Source of the DNA: JAFMIT01 sp044341215
GTDB lineage: Bacteria > Actinomycetota > Actinomycetes > S36-B12 > UBA5976
Assembly (NCBI GenBank): GCA_044341215.1
Contig: JBIISC010000005.1
Location: forward strand, 1 to 53,063
Direction: 5' to 3'
DNA: 53,063 nt
Shown piece after piece: positions 24,352 through 32,132 of the stretch (position 1 is the stretch's first letter; every line of letters begins with the position of its first letter). The notes under the pieces were generated by a model, which worked only from the letters and a program-made list of their open reading frames with translations, made no database searches and had not been told where the DNA came from. A program made the translations under genes and the position numbers.

Positions 24352-25084
24352 TTTTGAAGGAAAAGTTGCAGTAGTCACAGGTGGCGCAAATGGCATCGGT
24401 GCAGCAGTAGCAAAAGTACTTGCCGACAATGGCGCTTTAGTTGCAGTGTTCGATCTGGAAAGCATCAACGATTCTCGCCATAAAGCGTATGAAATTGATC
24501 TCTCAGATCAATCCGCATTGGAAATTGCGGCCAAGAAAGTTATTGCAGACCTTGGACATGTAGACATTTTGATAAACGTGGCCGGAATGTGTCCAACAAA
24601 TATGTTGTTAGATCTTGACGTTCGGCTCTATGAAAAAACTTTGGCAGTGAACTTGCTCGCGCCAATGCTTTTAATGAAGTTCTTTGGCGCAGACATGGCA
24701 AAGCGCAAAACTGGAAGAATTGTGAATGTAACCAGTATCCATGGAAAGCTAAGTGAGCCAGGTGCTGCTGCATATGACGCGAGCAAGGGTGGACTGGAAG
24801 CAGTAACTAGAACTGCAGCACTTGAACTTGCCGACTTAGGAATTCTTGTCAATGGTGTTGCTCCTGGATTTGTAAATACCCGAATGTCAGTCGTGAATGG
24901 TGTCTCAGAACTCGAATCAGAGTGGTTTAAAAACATTTACCAAGAAAATGCCCGACTACCACTAAAACGTGCATCTGAACCATCAGAAATTGCAAACGCC
25001 GTTGCCTGGCTTGCTAGCGAAGCAAATACATATGTGACTGGACAAATCCTTACTGTTGATGGCGGATTGTCTTCACGTTTTTAA
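24344..25084 (+). CDS. Short-chain dehydrogenase/reductase, second of the operon
   Basis: 246-aa classical SDR, last gene of the plus-strand operon. Motifs: 'TGGANGIGAA', 'FDLES' (Asp favours NAD), 'DILINVAGMC', Ser in 'VTSIHG', Tyr/Lys in 'YDASKGG' and 'VTGQILTVDGG'. It differs clearly from the SDR at 21106, so the two probably catalyse separate oxidation steps, for example at the anomeric carbon and in the keto-deoxy acid (inference). It overlaps the VOC gene by eight bases and ends directly against the convergent LacI gene. Confidence 0.9.
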   Translation: MISFEGKVAVVTGGANGIGAAVAKVLADNGALVAVFDLESINDSRHKAYEIDLSDQSALEIAAKKVIADLGHVDILINVAGMCPTNMLLDLDVRLYEKTLAVNLLAPMLLMKFFGADMAKRKTGRIVNVTSIHGKLSEPGAAAYDASKGGLEAVTRTAALELADLGILVNGVAPGFVNTRMSVVNGVSELESEWFKNIYQENARLPLKRASEPSEIANAVAWLASEANTYVTGQILTVDGGLSSRF

Positions 25085-26092
25085 CTATTTTTTAGGTGCT
25101 GCGCAGCTTTCGCCAATAGCAAAACTTGTCGGAAGAATTATGGTTCTAGGTTCCGCGCCATTGATCTGCTCTAGTAAAAGTTCGGCAGCTTTTTCGCCAA
25201 CATTCATTGCATCTCGTGTCACCCGAGCAAGTGGTGGGTCAATGAATTCCGCCAGTGGCAAGTCATCGCAAGTAACAAGTGAAACATCTGTTGGAACTTT
25301 TAGTTTCAATTCCCGCAATGCGCGCAATACGCCAACCAAAATTTGATTGCCGCCAACGAAAATTGCTGTGGGCGGGTTCGGTTCGCGCATAATCTTCAAC
25401 GTTGTGTCATAACCGTGAATTTCTGAGTATCCACCCGGAATTAGTGTGACTTTTACATCAGGGTTGGATTTAGCTGCTGCCTTGAGAGCAAGTGCACGTT
25501 CGCGCGAAGGTCGCACGCGCGGCGCACCACTGATCAAAACAATCCGTCTATGTCCGAGATTAATCAGGTGTTGTGCTGCCGGCATCACACCACTTGCGTG
25601 ATCGTGAAGTACTGCGCCAGCTGGAATGTCGGCAGGTAACTCTCTATCAATCAAAACAATTGGTTTTTTGTAAGCACGTAACATTTCAAGAGTTCTAGGA
25701 TTTTCTTCATCAGTAATCGAAAGGATAAGTCCGTCCACCCGTCGGGACGCGAAGTGTTTTATGTAATCGGCATCGAGTTCAGGGTTTCCTTGGCTGTTGC
25801 TGATTAGTAGTGAATAGCCAGACTTACTTAGTTCGTTTTCTGCTCCAACAGAGTTAGTTGCAATTACTGGATTTGAAACGTTGATCGCAACAAAGCCAAT
25901 TGATTGGGTAGCGCCGGTGCGCATACTCATAGCTAGTAAATCTCGTTCATATCCCAAAGCTGCTACAGCGTCCAGAACACGGTTACGCATAACTTCGCTT
26001 ACATCCGGCGAATCGGTGAGAACTCGAGATACCGAGGAAATGGCAACGCCAGCCCTTTTGGCCACCTCGCGCATACCCACTTTTTCGTTCAT
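25085..26092 (-). CDS. LacI-family transcriptional regulator of the catabolic locus
   Basis: 335 aa. The N-terminal helix-turn-helix reads 'MREVAKRAGVAISSVSRVL' with the hinge 'ALGYERDLLAMSMR'. A periplasmic-binding-like ligand domain follows ('SIGFVAINVSNP', 'RRVDGLILS', 'GHRRIVLISG', 'DVSLVTCDD'). It should bind palindromes with a central CG, which fits the three TGGAAACG-type sites at 17561, 17683 and 26127, one of them in its own promoter region. So it is the likely local repressor, released by a sugar or pathway intermediate. GAGG stands about five bases before the ATG. It is convergent and abutting with the SDR at 24344. Confidence 0.92.
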   Translation of the reverse strand: MNEKVGMREVAKRAGVAISSVSRVLTDSPDVSEVMRNRVLDAVAALGYERDLLAMSMRTGATQSIGFVAINVSNPVIATNSVGAENELSKSGYSLLISNSQGNPELDADYIKHFASRRVDGLILSITDEENPRTLEMLRAYKKPIVLIDRELPADIPAGAVLHDHASGVMPAAQHLINLGHRRIVLISGAPRVRPSRERALALKAAAKSNPDVKVTLIPGGYSEIHGYDTTLKIMREPNPPTAIFVGGNQILVGVLRALRELKLKVPTDVSLVTCDDLPLAEFIDPPLARVTRDAMNVGEKAAELLLEQINGAEPRTIILPTSFAIGESCAAPKK

Positions 26093-26126
26093 AAAACCTC
26101 ACAAGTTCTGGGCTAAGTGTATTTAC

Positions 26127-26140
26127 TGGGAGCGTTTCCA
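26127..26140. promoter_or_regulatory. LacI-type operator site 3
   Basis: TGGGAGCGTTTCCA: on the other strand TGGAAACGCTCCCA, matching nine of the first ten bases of site 1. It sits between the lacI-type gene and the SMP-30 gene and overlaps the proposed -35 of the latter, so it could serve for autoregulation and lactonase control. Confidence 0.65.
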
Positions 26141-26163
26141 AAAGCCCTTACAAGAGGCATAAT
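26135..26163 (+). promoter_or_regulatory. Possible promoter of the SMP-30 gene
   Basis: TTTCCA (26135-26140), 17 bases, CATAAT (26158-26163). The -35 lies inside operator site 3, a typical repression layout. Match to consensus is moderate. Confidence 0.4.
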
Positions 26164-26203
26164 GGGGCTATTAGCGCTCATTTGAGACCCAGATAGGTGG
26201 ACC

Positions 26204-27016
26204 ATGGCATCAACGCCTGAAATCGTTCTCAGTGGCTTTGCCTTCCCCGAATCCCTGAGATGGCATAACCAGCAACTTTGGTTCAGCGACGTGTTAACTG
26301 GAGAAGTCCATCGCTCATCCTTAAATGGAAATACCGAGATTGTGACTCATATTTCACCAACAGTTTCTGGCTTGGGATGGTTGCCATCTGGTGAGTTATT
26401 GGTTGTCGACTGCGAAGCCCAGCAACTCTTGAGAATCTCACCAACCGGTGAAAAACATTTACATGCTGATCTTTCTTCCCACTGGAAATTCCCCGCGAAT
26501 GACATGTTGGTAGACGATGATGGTACGGCTTGGGTTGGTAGTTATGGATTTAATCCCGAAACTGATGCGCCGGTCCCTTCTTCGATGTTAAAAGTTTCAA
26601 ACACTGGCGAAGTAATTGGTGAAGTGCCTGATCTGGTTTTCCCAAATGGAGCTGGACGAATTGATGCAAACCACTTCATTGTGTCGGAAACTTTTGCTGG
26701 TCGTTTAGCGATTGTAAATACTGAAGGAAAACCGAAAGTAATTCGAAGGATTGAATTACCAGACGGAAGTACACCGGATGGGTTAGCAGTCAAAGACGAT
26801 GGAAGTGTGTGGGTGGCCTTGGCTTATTCGGAATGTGTAGTTCGAATAGATTTAGAAACTGGCAAATCCGAACGAGCTATCGAACTTCCAGGAATTGGGG
26901 TTTATGACTGCACGTTTATCGATTCCAACACTTTGCTAATCGCAACTAGCGACAAAGATGAATCACATGTTGTTGAAGATAGACCTGGAAAGATTCTTAA
27001 GGTAAACCTCGGCTAA
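26204..27016 (+). CDS. SMP-30/gluconolactonase-family lactonase
   Basis: 270-aa six-bladed beta-propeller that should hydrolyse sugar lactones with a divalent metal. Expected ligands are seen: Glu16 in 'FPESLRW', Asn in 'FPANDMLVD', Asn in 'FPNGAG' and Asp in 'TPDGLAVKDDG'. No signal peptide, so cytoplasmic. AGGTGG precedes the ATG. It is divergent from the LacI gene and shares operator site 3, which ties it to the dehydrogenases and dehydratase of the locus: dehydrogenase to lactone, this enzyme to acid, dehydratase to keto-deoxy acid (inference). Confidence 0.88.
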   Translation: MASTPEIVLSGFAFPESLRWHNQQLWFSDVLTGEVHRSSLNGNTEIVTHISPTVSGLGWLPSGELLVVDCEAQQLLRISPTGEKHLHADLSSHWKFPANDMLVDDDGTAWVGSYGFNPETDAPVPSSMLKVSNTGEVIGEVPDLVFPNGAGRIDANHFIVSETFAGRLAIVNTEGKPKVIRRIELPDGSTPDGLAVKDDGSVWVALAYSECVVRIDLETGKSERAIELPGIGVYDCTFIDSNTLLIATSDKDESHVVEDRPGKILKVNLG

Positions 27017-27024
27017 GCAAGCTA

Positions 27025-27735
27025 TCAGATATTAAAGTTTGAAACCACTACTTCTGCTATACCTATTCCGGCGAGAAGCGATGCCATAGCAATACTTTTC
27101 TTGCGTCCAATTACTTGTGGTAACCCCATTACATCTTGGCCAATATCCGATTCCATATCTTTGAGCACGTTTAAGAAATGAAACGCTGAAGCAAAAAGGA
27201 TGAAAGCTAAGACAATCCAAGTCGGTGGATAGCTCCCAGCAGCAATATAGATGGCCCATGGCAGCGCCCCAAATGAAACAACATATGGCAACACCGAAAG
27301 TATTGTTGCCTTCAGTTTCACGTTGTATGCGGTTGCACTTAATAAACCAATAAAGTGAATTGCACTTCCGTTAAGACCCAACGGACTCAAGAATGAAACG
27401 ATTAATGCACTTAACAAAGCAATGAGAATAGATATCCTCAAAGTCTTTGTGTCAATAGTGCCTGCAACAAGTGGTTTCTTATTCCTCAGGGCCTCACTAT
27501 CTTTCGCGAAATCCAAGAAGTCGTTTGTCCAGCCAACAACGAACTGGCCCAGAAGGATGGCAAACGAAATAAACAATGCATCACTAAATGAAACCTGAGT
27601 AATCGACAATATAAATGTGATTGCTACAACCAGCACCGTAGGCCCAAAGTGTGAAGCTTTCATCAACCCGACAAACTGCGCTCGAATTGTGTGACTCATG
27701 TGCTCATAATAGGAATAGGACTTATCGCTAATCAC
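27025..27735 (-). CDS. UbiA-family prenyltransferase
   Basis: 236-aa polytopic membrane protein with about eight helices. The first Asp-rich motif is 'GWTNDFLDFAKD' (NDxxDxxxD) and the second is 'NVLKDMESDIGQD', so both magnesium-diphosphate sites are present. Distinct from the DPPR synthase at 1882. The closest general types are 1,4-dihydroxy-2-naphthoate or geranylgeranyl-acceptor prenyltransferases, but it is short for those (about 290 aa) and the acceptor cannot be named. GTG start with AGGTG five bases upstream. No polyprenyl synthase or quinone gene is adjacent. Confidence 0.82.
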   Translation of the reverse strand: MISDKSYSYYEHMSHTIRAQFVGLMKASHFGPTVLVVAITFILSITQVSFSDALFISFAILLGQFVVGWTNDFLDFAKDSEALRNKKPLVAGTIDTKTLRISILIALLSALIVSFLSPLGLNGSAIHFIGLLSATAYNVKLKATILSVLPYVVSFGALPWAIYIAAGSYPPTWIVLAFILFASAFHFLNVLKDMESDIGQDVMGLPQVIGRKKSIAMASLLAGIGIAEVVVSNFNI

Positions 27736-27764
27736 TAACTCACCTAAATATTGATATATGCCTT

Positions 27765-27770
27765 TACCCT
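27765..27770 (+). promoter_or_regulatory. Possible leaderless -10 (TACCCT)
   Basis: TACCCT, six bases, then ATG of the DUF998 gene. It fits TANNNT but is otherwise weak. Confidence 0.35.
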
Positions 27771-27776
27771 TACCTC

Positions 27777-28379
27777 ATGAAACCAATCGGCAAACCTGCG
27801 GCAATAGTTGCTGTAATCGGACCAATTCAATCTGTGCTTGGATGGGTAATCGCTGGCTCTTTATGGGCAGGTTATGACCCCGTGTATCAAACAATCAGTG
27901 ATCTTGCTGCAGATGAGTCACCGGTCAAATTGATTATGTCCTCATTCTTTATTCTTGGTGGCACTCTGTCTTTGATTGGTGCGGTTTATGCAAGAACCCT
28001 TGCAATGCCAGGCCGGGTTGCACTCTTCGCTTCAGGCATCTGCACATATGGGTTAACGATCTTCCCAACACCTTTAGTTGGCCATTCAGATATGCATCGG
28101 TTGTTTGCAATTACCTCATTTGTGCTTTCCGCAGGATGGCCACTGCTGGCAATGCGTCGCGACAAGTCCGCGCCATTCATCATCCGACCAATTGCATCAC
28201 TTGTGGGCACGGCTGCTCAAGCGACATTGGCTTTGTGGTTTCTTATGGTTTGGGCAGACACCACAACGACAAATATTGGCGTCTGGGAACGGGTGGTAAC
28301 CACATCCCAATCGCTGTACGTTTCAGTCGTAGTGCTTACTATTTATTTGGGACAGCAAAAACGAAAAATTAATTCATAA
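27777..28379 (+). CDS. DUF998 membrane protein
   Basis: 200-aa integral membrane protein with six predicted helices. It matches DUF998 by 'YDPVYQTISDLAADESP', 'FILGGTLSLIGAVYAR' and 'GHSDMHRLFAITSFVL'; the conserved Ser/Asp and His residues face one side of the membrane in this family. Function unknown. No ribosome site; a TACCCT hexamer lies six bases upstream of the ATG. It ends ten bases before tRNA-Lys, which is on the opposite strand. Confidence 0.78.
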   Translation: MKPIGKPAAIVAVIGPIQSVLGWVIAGSLWAGYDPVYQTISDLAADESPVKLIMSSFFILGGTLSLIGAVYARTLAMPGRVALFASGICTYGLTIFPTPLVGHSDMHRLFAITSFVLSAGWPLLAMRRDKSAPFIIRPIASLVGTAAQATLALWFLMVWADTTTTNIGVWERVVTTSQSLYVSVVVLTIYLGQQKRKINS

Positions 28380-28388
28380 CAAGTACTT

Positions 28389-28464
<76 letters not shown>

Positions 28465-28489
28465 GAGAGGACGGAGAATAGCAGGGAGT

Positions 28490-28524
28490 CTAAAAAGTAA
28501 AGCGGCACATCTCTGTACCGCTTT
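28490..28524 (-). terminator. Rho-independent terminator after tRNA-His
   Basis: On the minus strand AAAGCGGTAC-loop-GTGCCGCTTT (28524-28499) pairs fully in RNA through one G-U and is followed by ACTTTTTA. It lies between tRNA-His and tRNA-Lys, so the two tRNAs are probably separate or partly attenuated transcripts. Confidence 0.75.
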
Positions 28525-28526
28525 AG

Positions 28527-28602
28527 TGGGGTGAGTGACGGGACTTGAACCCGCGACATCCTGGACCACAACCAGGTGTTCTACCAGCTGAACTACACCC
28601 AC
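28527..28602 (-). tRNA. tRNA-His(GTG)
   Basis: Acceptor stem GTGGGTG / CACTCAC with discriminator C and encoded CCA (28529-28527). A genomic G at position -1 (28603) pairs with the C73, the histidine identity element. Anticodon stem CCTGG/CCAGG with loop TTGTGGT gives anticodon GTG. T arm GCGGG-TTCAAGT-CCCGT. Confidence 0.95.
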
Positions 28603-28669
28603 CATGCAACTCTTAAGAGCAGCGGGCGGAAGTGTAACGGGTGAGAAAAGATGCTAAAAAATGGTGGCT

Positions 28670-29281
28670 TTATTCGAGCTTTTGTGAACCTAGATCTGCG
28701 GCTATTGCCTTAGCGGTTTTCATGTCCGGGCCATCACCTTCGACGAATACTGCTTTTCGATAGTAATTCAATTCTCGGATTGAGTCTGCAATGTCAGCCA
28801 ATGCCCGGTGATTGCCTTCTTTAGTTGGGGAAACATAGTAAGCACGCGGATACCAGCGGCGAGCAAGTTCTTTAACACTTGAAACATCGACTAACCGGTA
28901 GTGCAAGTAACTGTCGAGAGTCGGCATATGTTTGTTTAAAAACATGCGATCAACATAAATAGACGAACCAGCAAGTGGTGCTTTTTTCGGCTCGGCAATA
29001 TGTTGTTTGATATATGTGAGGATAAGTTGTTCGGCATCTTCTGTTGAAATTCCATTTGGGATTTCAGGCAACAATGCGGACTTGGTGTGCATGTCGATAA
29101 CGACTTGATCCATGAGGGCCAGCTGAGAATCTGTTGCCACAACTACATAGCTCACACCTTCATCAAGGGGGACTAGGTTGGCATCGGTAACTACGCAAGC
29201 AATCTCAACGATTACGTGTTGTTGGGGATCCAAACCTGTCATTTCAAGGTCGATCCATACTAGTTTTTCAGCGTCAGCCAC
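28670..29281 (-). CDS. orn: Oligoribonuclease
   Basis: 203-aa 3'-5' exoribonuclease of the DEDDh group that degrades 2-5 nt RNAs, the last step of mRNA decay, and cleaves pGpG. Active-site residues: Asp and Glu in 'WIDLEMTGLD' (Exo I), Asp in 'SIYVDRMFL'-region (Exo II, 'GSSIYVDR'), and in Exo III 'NHRALADIADSI' with His and Asp. Length is normal for the family. GTG start with TAGGCT exactly six bases upstream, suggesting a leaderless mRNA, divergent from the small membrane protein gene. Confidence 0.96.
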   Translation of the reverse strand: MADAEKLVWIDLEMTGLDPQQHVIVEIACVVTDANLVPLDEGVSYVVVATDSQLALMDQVVIDMHTKSALLPEIPNGISTEDAEQLILTYIKQHIAEPKKAPLAGSSIYVDRMFLNKHMPTLDSYLHYRLVDVSSVKELARRWYPRAYYVSPTKEGNHRALADIADSIRELNYYRKAVFVEGDGPDMKTAKAIAADLGSQKLE

Positions 29282-29287
29282 GCATGA

Positions 29288-29293
29288 AGCCTA
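29288..29293 (-). promoter_or_regulatory. Putative leaderless -10 of orn (TAGGCT)
   Basis: TAGGCT on the minus strand, six bases before the GTG of orn. It is the mirror image of the TAGGCT at 29315-29320 that serves the divergent gene. Confidence 0.55.
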
Positions 29294-29314
29294 GTTGGGG
29301 CATCTGATAAGGCT

Positions 29315-29320
29315 TAGGCT
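29315..29320 (+). promoter_or_regulatory. Putative leaderless -10 (TAGGCT)
   Basis: TAGGCT, six bases, ATG at 29327. Forms an inverted pair with the orn -10, 21 bases apart. Confidence 0.55.
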
Positions 29321-29326
29321 GAACCC

Positions 29327-29611
29327 ATGGAATCTCTCGCACTGCTCGTAGCCGTCATGGTTTTGGTGGTTTTTTCCAGCGTGTTTGTCGCATTGGCCTT
29401 ATCTTTTGCTGACAGCAAATTGGCTAGAGGATTTATCTATACCTTTGTTTCACTATCAAGTGGAGTAATCATTTGGATGGCTTTAGCCGTTAATTCGCTT
29501 GGCACCTGGGTGATGGCGCTGATAATAGTTGGACTTGGATCAGTTGCTATTTGGAATTCAAACCGGGTCAAACGCAACAACGAAGAAATTAAGCGTCTTA
29601 CCAGCGAATAA
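29327..29611 (+). CDS. Small hydrophobic membrane protein
   Basis: 94 aa with three likely membrane helices (about residues 4-26, 34-56 and 58-78) and a charged cytoplasmic tail 'NRVKRNNEEIKRLTSE'. No family recognised. Reality is supported by the leaderless-type promoter spacing (TAGGCT, six bases, ATG) and by membrane-typical composition. Its 3' end overlaps the convergent sulfotransferase-like gene by 14 bases. Function unknown. Confidence 0.62.
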   Translation: MESLALLVAVMVLVVFSSVFVALALSFADSKLARGFIYTFVSLSSGVIIWMALAVNSLGTWVMALIIVGLGSVAIWNSNRVKRNNEEIKRLTSE

Positions 29612-30674
29612 GCCGTACGAATTTACTTCGCACTGTATTTACTACTTCGATTCCCTCAAGCAAGTTTTTGCGCGCCCGATCTGTCGGCACTCCATTTGCT
29701 TTGCAAAATGCGTGTAGTTCATTCAATAGAGTTTCATCAAGTTCTGGCCAAGGTTTAGTAGCAACTCTTGCGAGTGCAAACCATTCACTCCAAAGTGGAT
29801 CACCCATAAAGTCACGTGGGTTTAAGCCACCGAAAACTAAATCGTTGTCAACTAGGAATTGAGCAATCTCTGGAGTTAAAGTGATTTTGTTTCCAGTGAA
29901 TCCAGCGAGAGAGTCGATTAATTTGCGTCGCAGGCGATTAGTCAAAGATCCAGCTGGGAAACTAGGGTTAATAAATCTTAAGAATTGAACTGCTTCAACA
30001 GATAGCGATTCATTCAAACTATCTACTGGCGCAAAACTATTTCGCAGATTTTGGTTTACCCCAGCAAGTTTGAGTACATAATCAATTAAGTCATTATTTG
30101 CACGTTGCGATAGATACGGCCGAAGTGCAAAGGTGGTGTTGCTTGGAAGTTGGGAACGCCAAATCGCGGCGAAAGCCGCGTGCGAATAGGACCGTCTGGC
30201 TTTATGGGCGTATGAAACGTCAAACATCCAAGTGCGCCCAGCTTTAATTGATTCAGAATATGCGCTTGCAGCTAAATCGTCTGGTCGGCGCACAACAGCA
30301 ACCACATCAATCTGGTCGAAGTGTGCTTTTAAAAAATCGAGCAAAGCTTTTATCTCTTCACCAGTGCGTAAGCGAGTACCGATGTGTTCGCTGGTCATGA
30401 GCCATGTTCCATCGGTTAGGTTTACCGAAAACAGTTCGTCTAAGTGAAGACGCAAGTCGTTGCGATCTTTTTCACTATCAATCCCCATGCCACGCGCAAC
30501 CACACCTGGATTTTGACTAAATGCAAGTGCAAGTTGGGAATGATTTGGGTCTTTTATAAATGCAGGAACGTTGATTGAGTTTGCTGCCAGTAGGTTTTTG
30601 TTGAGCTCAATAGATTGTTGGAAAGTGGAGGTGCCCGTTTTGGACTTACCAATATGCAGGATTAGCCGGCGCAA
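29598..30674 (-). CDS. Sulfotransferase-like P-loop protein
   Basis: 358 aa. The N terminus has the PAPS-binding P-loop form 'LHIGKSKTGTSTFQQS' of bacterial sulfotransferase-like proteins, and 'VVRRPDDLAASAY' resembles the 3'-phosphate-binding PSB segment. These proteins sulfate sugars or surface glycans, but many members are uncharacterised. TTG start, the first in frame in front of the P-loop; no strong ribosome site. It overlaps the preceding small membrane gene at their 3' ends. It is not closely similar to the second sulfotransferase at 31221. Confidence 0.75.
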   Translation of the reverse strand: MRRLILHIGKSKTGTSTFQQSIELNKNLLAANSINVPAFIKDPNHSQLALAFSQNPGVVARGMGIDSEKDRNDLRLHLDELFSVNLTDGTWLMTSEHIGTRLRTGEEIKALLDFLKAHFDQIDVVAVVRRPDDLAASAYSESIKAGRTWMFDVSYAHKARRSYSHAAFAAIWRSQLPSNTTFALRPYLSQRANNDLIDYVLKLAGVNQNLRNSFAPVDSLNESLSVEAVQFLRFINPSFPAGSLTNRLRRKLIDSLAGFTGNKITLTPEIAQFLVDNDLVFGGLNPRDFMGDPLWSEWFALARVATKPWPELDETLLNELHAFCKANGVPTDRARKNLLEGIEVVNTVRSKFVRLIRW

Positions 30675-30747
30675 CTCTTTTCACCACTTTCAAATCTAAT
30701 AGGTCGGCAAAGTGTAGGTCGTGAGCGCAATCAAGCCTAGATATTGG

Positions 30748-30753
30748 AATACT
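30748..30753 (+). promoter_or_regulatory. Possible leaderless -10 (AATACT)
   Basis: AATACT, six bases, ATG of the DUF3293 gene; no ribosome site. Moderate match. Confidence 0.4.
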
Positions 30754-30759
30754 TAACGC

Positions 30760-31212
30760 ATGAGCCTGAATTCATATCCGTGGACTGCCTATCAGCAAAC
30801 CCATGTTGAGGTCTATTTACCTGAAGGGGTGAAAGTCCTAGAGCAGGTGGATGGCAATGAGGTAGGCGTATGGCCTTTTGATTACACGGAAGTTTGGATT
30901 CTTACCGCGTGTAATCCGAAGAGCCAGGAGCTAAGTCCTGCCGACAACAATCAGCGCCATAAAGTTCTGGGAGAACAATTAGCAGAGCTTGGTCTGAATT
31001 ATTTTTACACCCGAGGTTTTGATCCAACATCAAATTCATCAAGCGAGTGGAGTGAAGATGGATATGGAGTGGTTGGCCATGTCGGCAAGCAAGTTTTGGA
31101 GCTTGCCAAGGCATGGGAGCAAAACGCAGTATTTATTTGGCGGCCAAGTGAGTGGGTTGTTTTGGGTGTTTTGATAGATGGTCAAACAAAATCAGGTTGG
31201 CGTTATGTCTAG
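30760..31212 (+). CDS. DUF3293 protein
   Basis: 150-aa soluble protein. DUF3293 is recognised by 'WILTACNPKSQELSPADNNQRHKVL', 'EDGYGVVGHVGKQVLELAKAWEQNAVFIW'. The domain is short and common in proteobacteria and actinobacteria, without known activity. No ribosome site; AATACT lies six bases before the ATG. The second sulfotransferase gene starts nine bases after its stop, so they are likely one transcript. Confidence 0.75.
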   Translation: MSLNSYPWTAYQQTHVEVYLPEGVKVLEQVDGNEVGVWPFDYTEVWILTACNPKSQELSPADNNQRHKVLGEQLAELGLNYFYTRGFDPTSNSSSEWSEDGYGVVGHVGKQVLELAKAWEQNAVFIWRPSEWVVLGVLIDGQTKSGWRYV

Positions 31213-31220
31213 TGGGCACA

Positions 31221-32132
31221 ATGTCTAGATTGTCGCGCCCAATCTTTGTAGGTGGGGTTAGTCGAAGTGGAACTACGGTGGTTGGCAAACGACTGCTTGG
31301 CCGTCACACAGAAATTGGCTGTGTAAAGCCGGCTGAAATGTGGTTTATCTCCGACCGAGGTGGTCTATGCGATGTGGCTAATCCTGAAGTTGAATACATC
31401 CAAAAACAACTTCTTGCATTTAGGCGGGGTAATTTCTCCCAGCTTGCAGCGTTCAATAAACGGATGCGTGGGTTTTGGTATGGACGCCAATGGCAACGTG
31501 AAGACCGAATTAAAGGATTGCACGAAACTGTTAGTGGTGAACAACTTGAAAATGCGCTAACTGTGTTTAATGCAAACTATAAACAAGATTCTGTTTTAGC
31601 TGCCCAACAGCTAGCATCGGATTTAATAGATCCTTACATAATTTCACAAAACAAAAATCGTTGGGTGGACACAACTCCACGGAATGTTCGACGTGCAAAT
31701 GCAATCTATTCAGTTTTTCCAGACTTGAAACTCATTCATATGATTCGAGATGGTCGAGATGTTGCATCTTCTATTGTTTCGATGAACTGGGGTCCTAGCG
31801 ATATTCATTCGGCGCTTGAACAATGGTGGCTGCATCTGATGGAAGGTCAGATTGCAGCAGCCAAACTGCCAGCAGACCAAGTCCTCACCTTGCAACTGGA
31901 AGATTTGGTCGAACGAGATCGCAGCACTTCATATAAGAAGCTACTCGATTTCTTAGAAATAGACGATTCGCCAAAAATGCGGAAATACTTTGACGAAGAA
32001 GTATCAGCTTCAAATGCGAATAAAGATAGATGGCGAATTGGATTGCATCCAGCAGATATTGAGAAGCTCGATTTTGACTATGCGTTGTTCTGCGAAAATC
32101 TATTGGCGAAAGGATTGGTTATTCCAAAATAA
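31221..32132 (+). CDS. Sulfotransferase family protein
   Basis: 303-aa PAPS-dependent sulfotransferase-like enzyme. The 5'-PSB loop is 'FVGGVSRSGTTVVGKRLL', and the 3'-PB motif is 'HMIRDGRDVASSIVSM' with the typical Arg, Asp and Ser. 'LQLEDLVERDR' and 'KDRWRIGL' match the C-terminal part of Sulfotransfer_3-type proteins. I start it at ATG 31221, since the frame upstream only overlaps DUF3293 and the P-loop begins right after this Met. Substrate unknown; surface glycans are usual for such proteins. It overlaps the convergent GNAT gene by 14 bases. Confidence 0.85.
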   Translation: MSRLSRPIFVGGVSRSGTTVVGKRLLGRHTEIGCVKPAEMWFISDRGGLCDVANPEVEYIQKQLLAFRRGNFSQLAAFNKRMRGFWYGRQWQREDRIKGLHETVSGEQLENALTVFNANYKQDSVLAAQQLASDLIDPYIISQNKNRWVDTTPRNVRRANAIYSVFPDLKLIHMIRDGRDVASSIVSMNWGPSDIHSALEQWWLHLMEGQIAAAKLPADQVLTLQLEDLVERDRSTSYKKLLDFLEIDDSPKMRKYFDEEVSASNANKDRWRIGLHPADIEKLDFDYALFCENLLAKGLVIPK

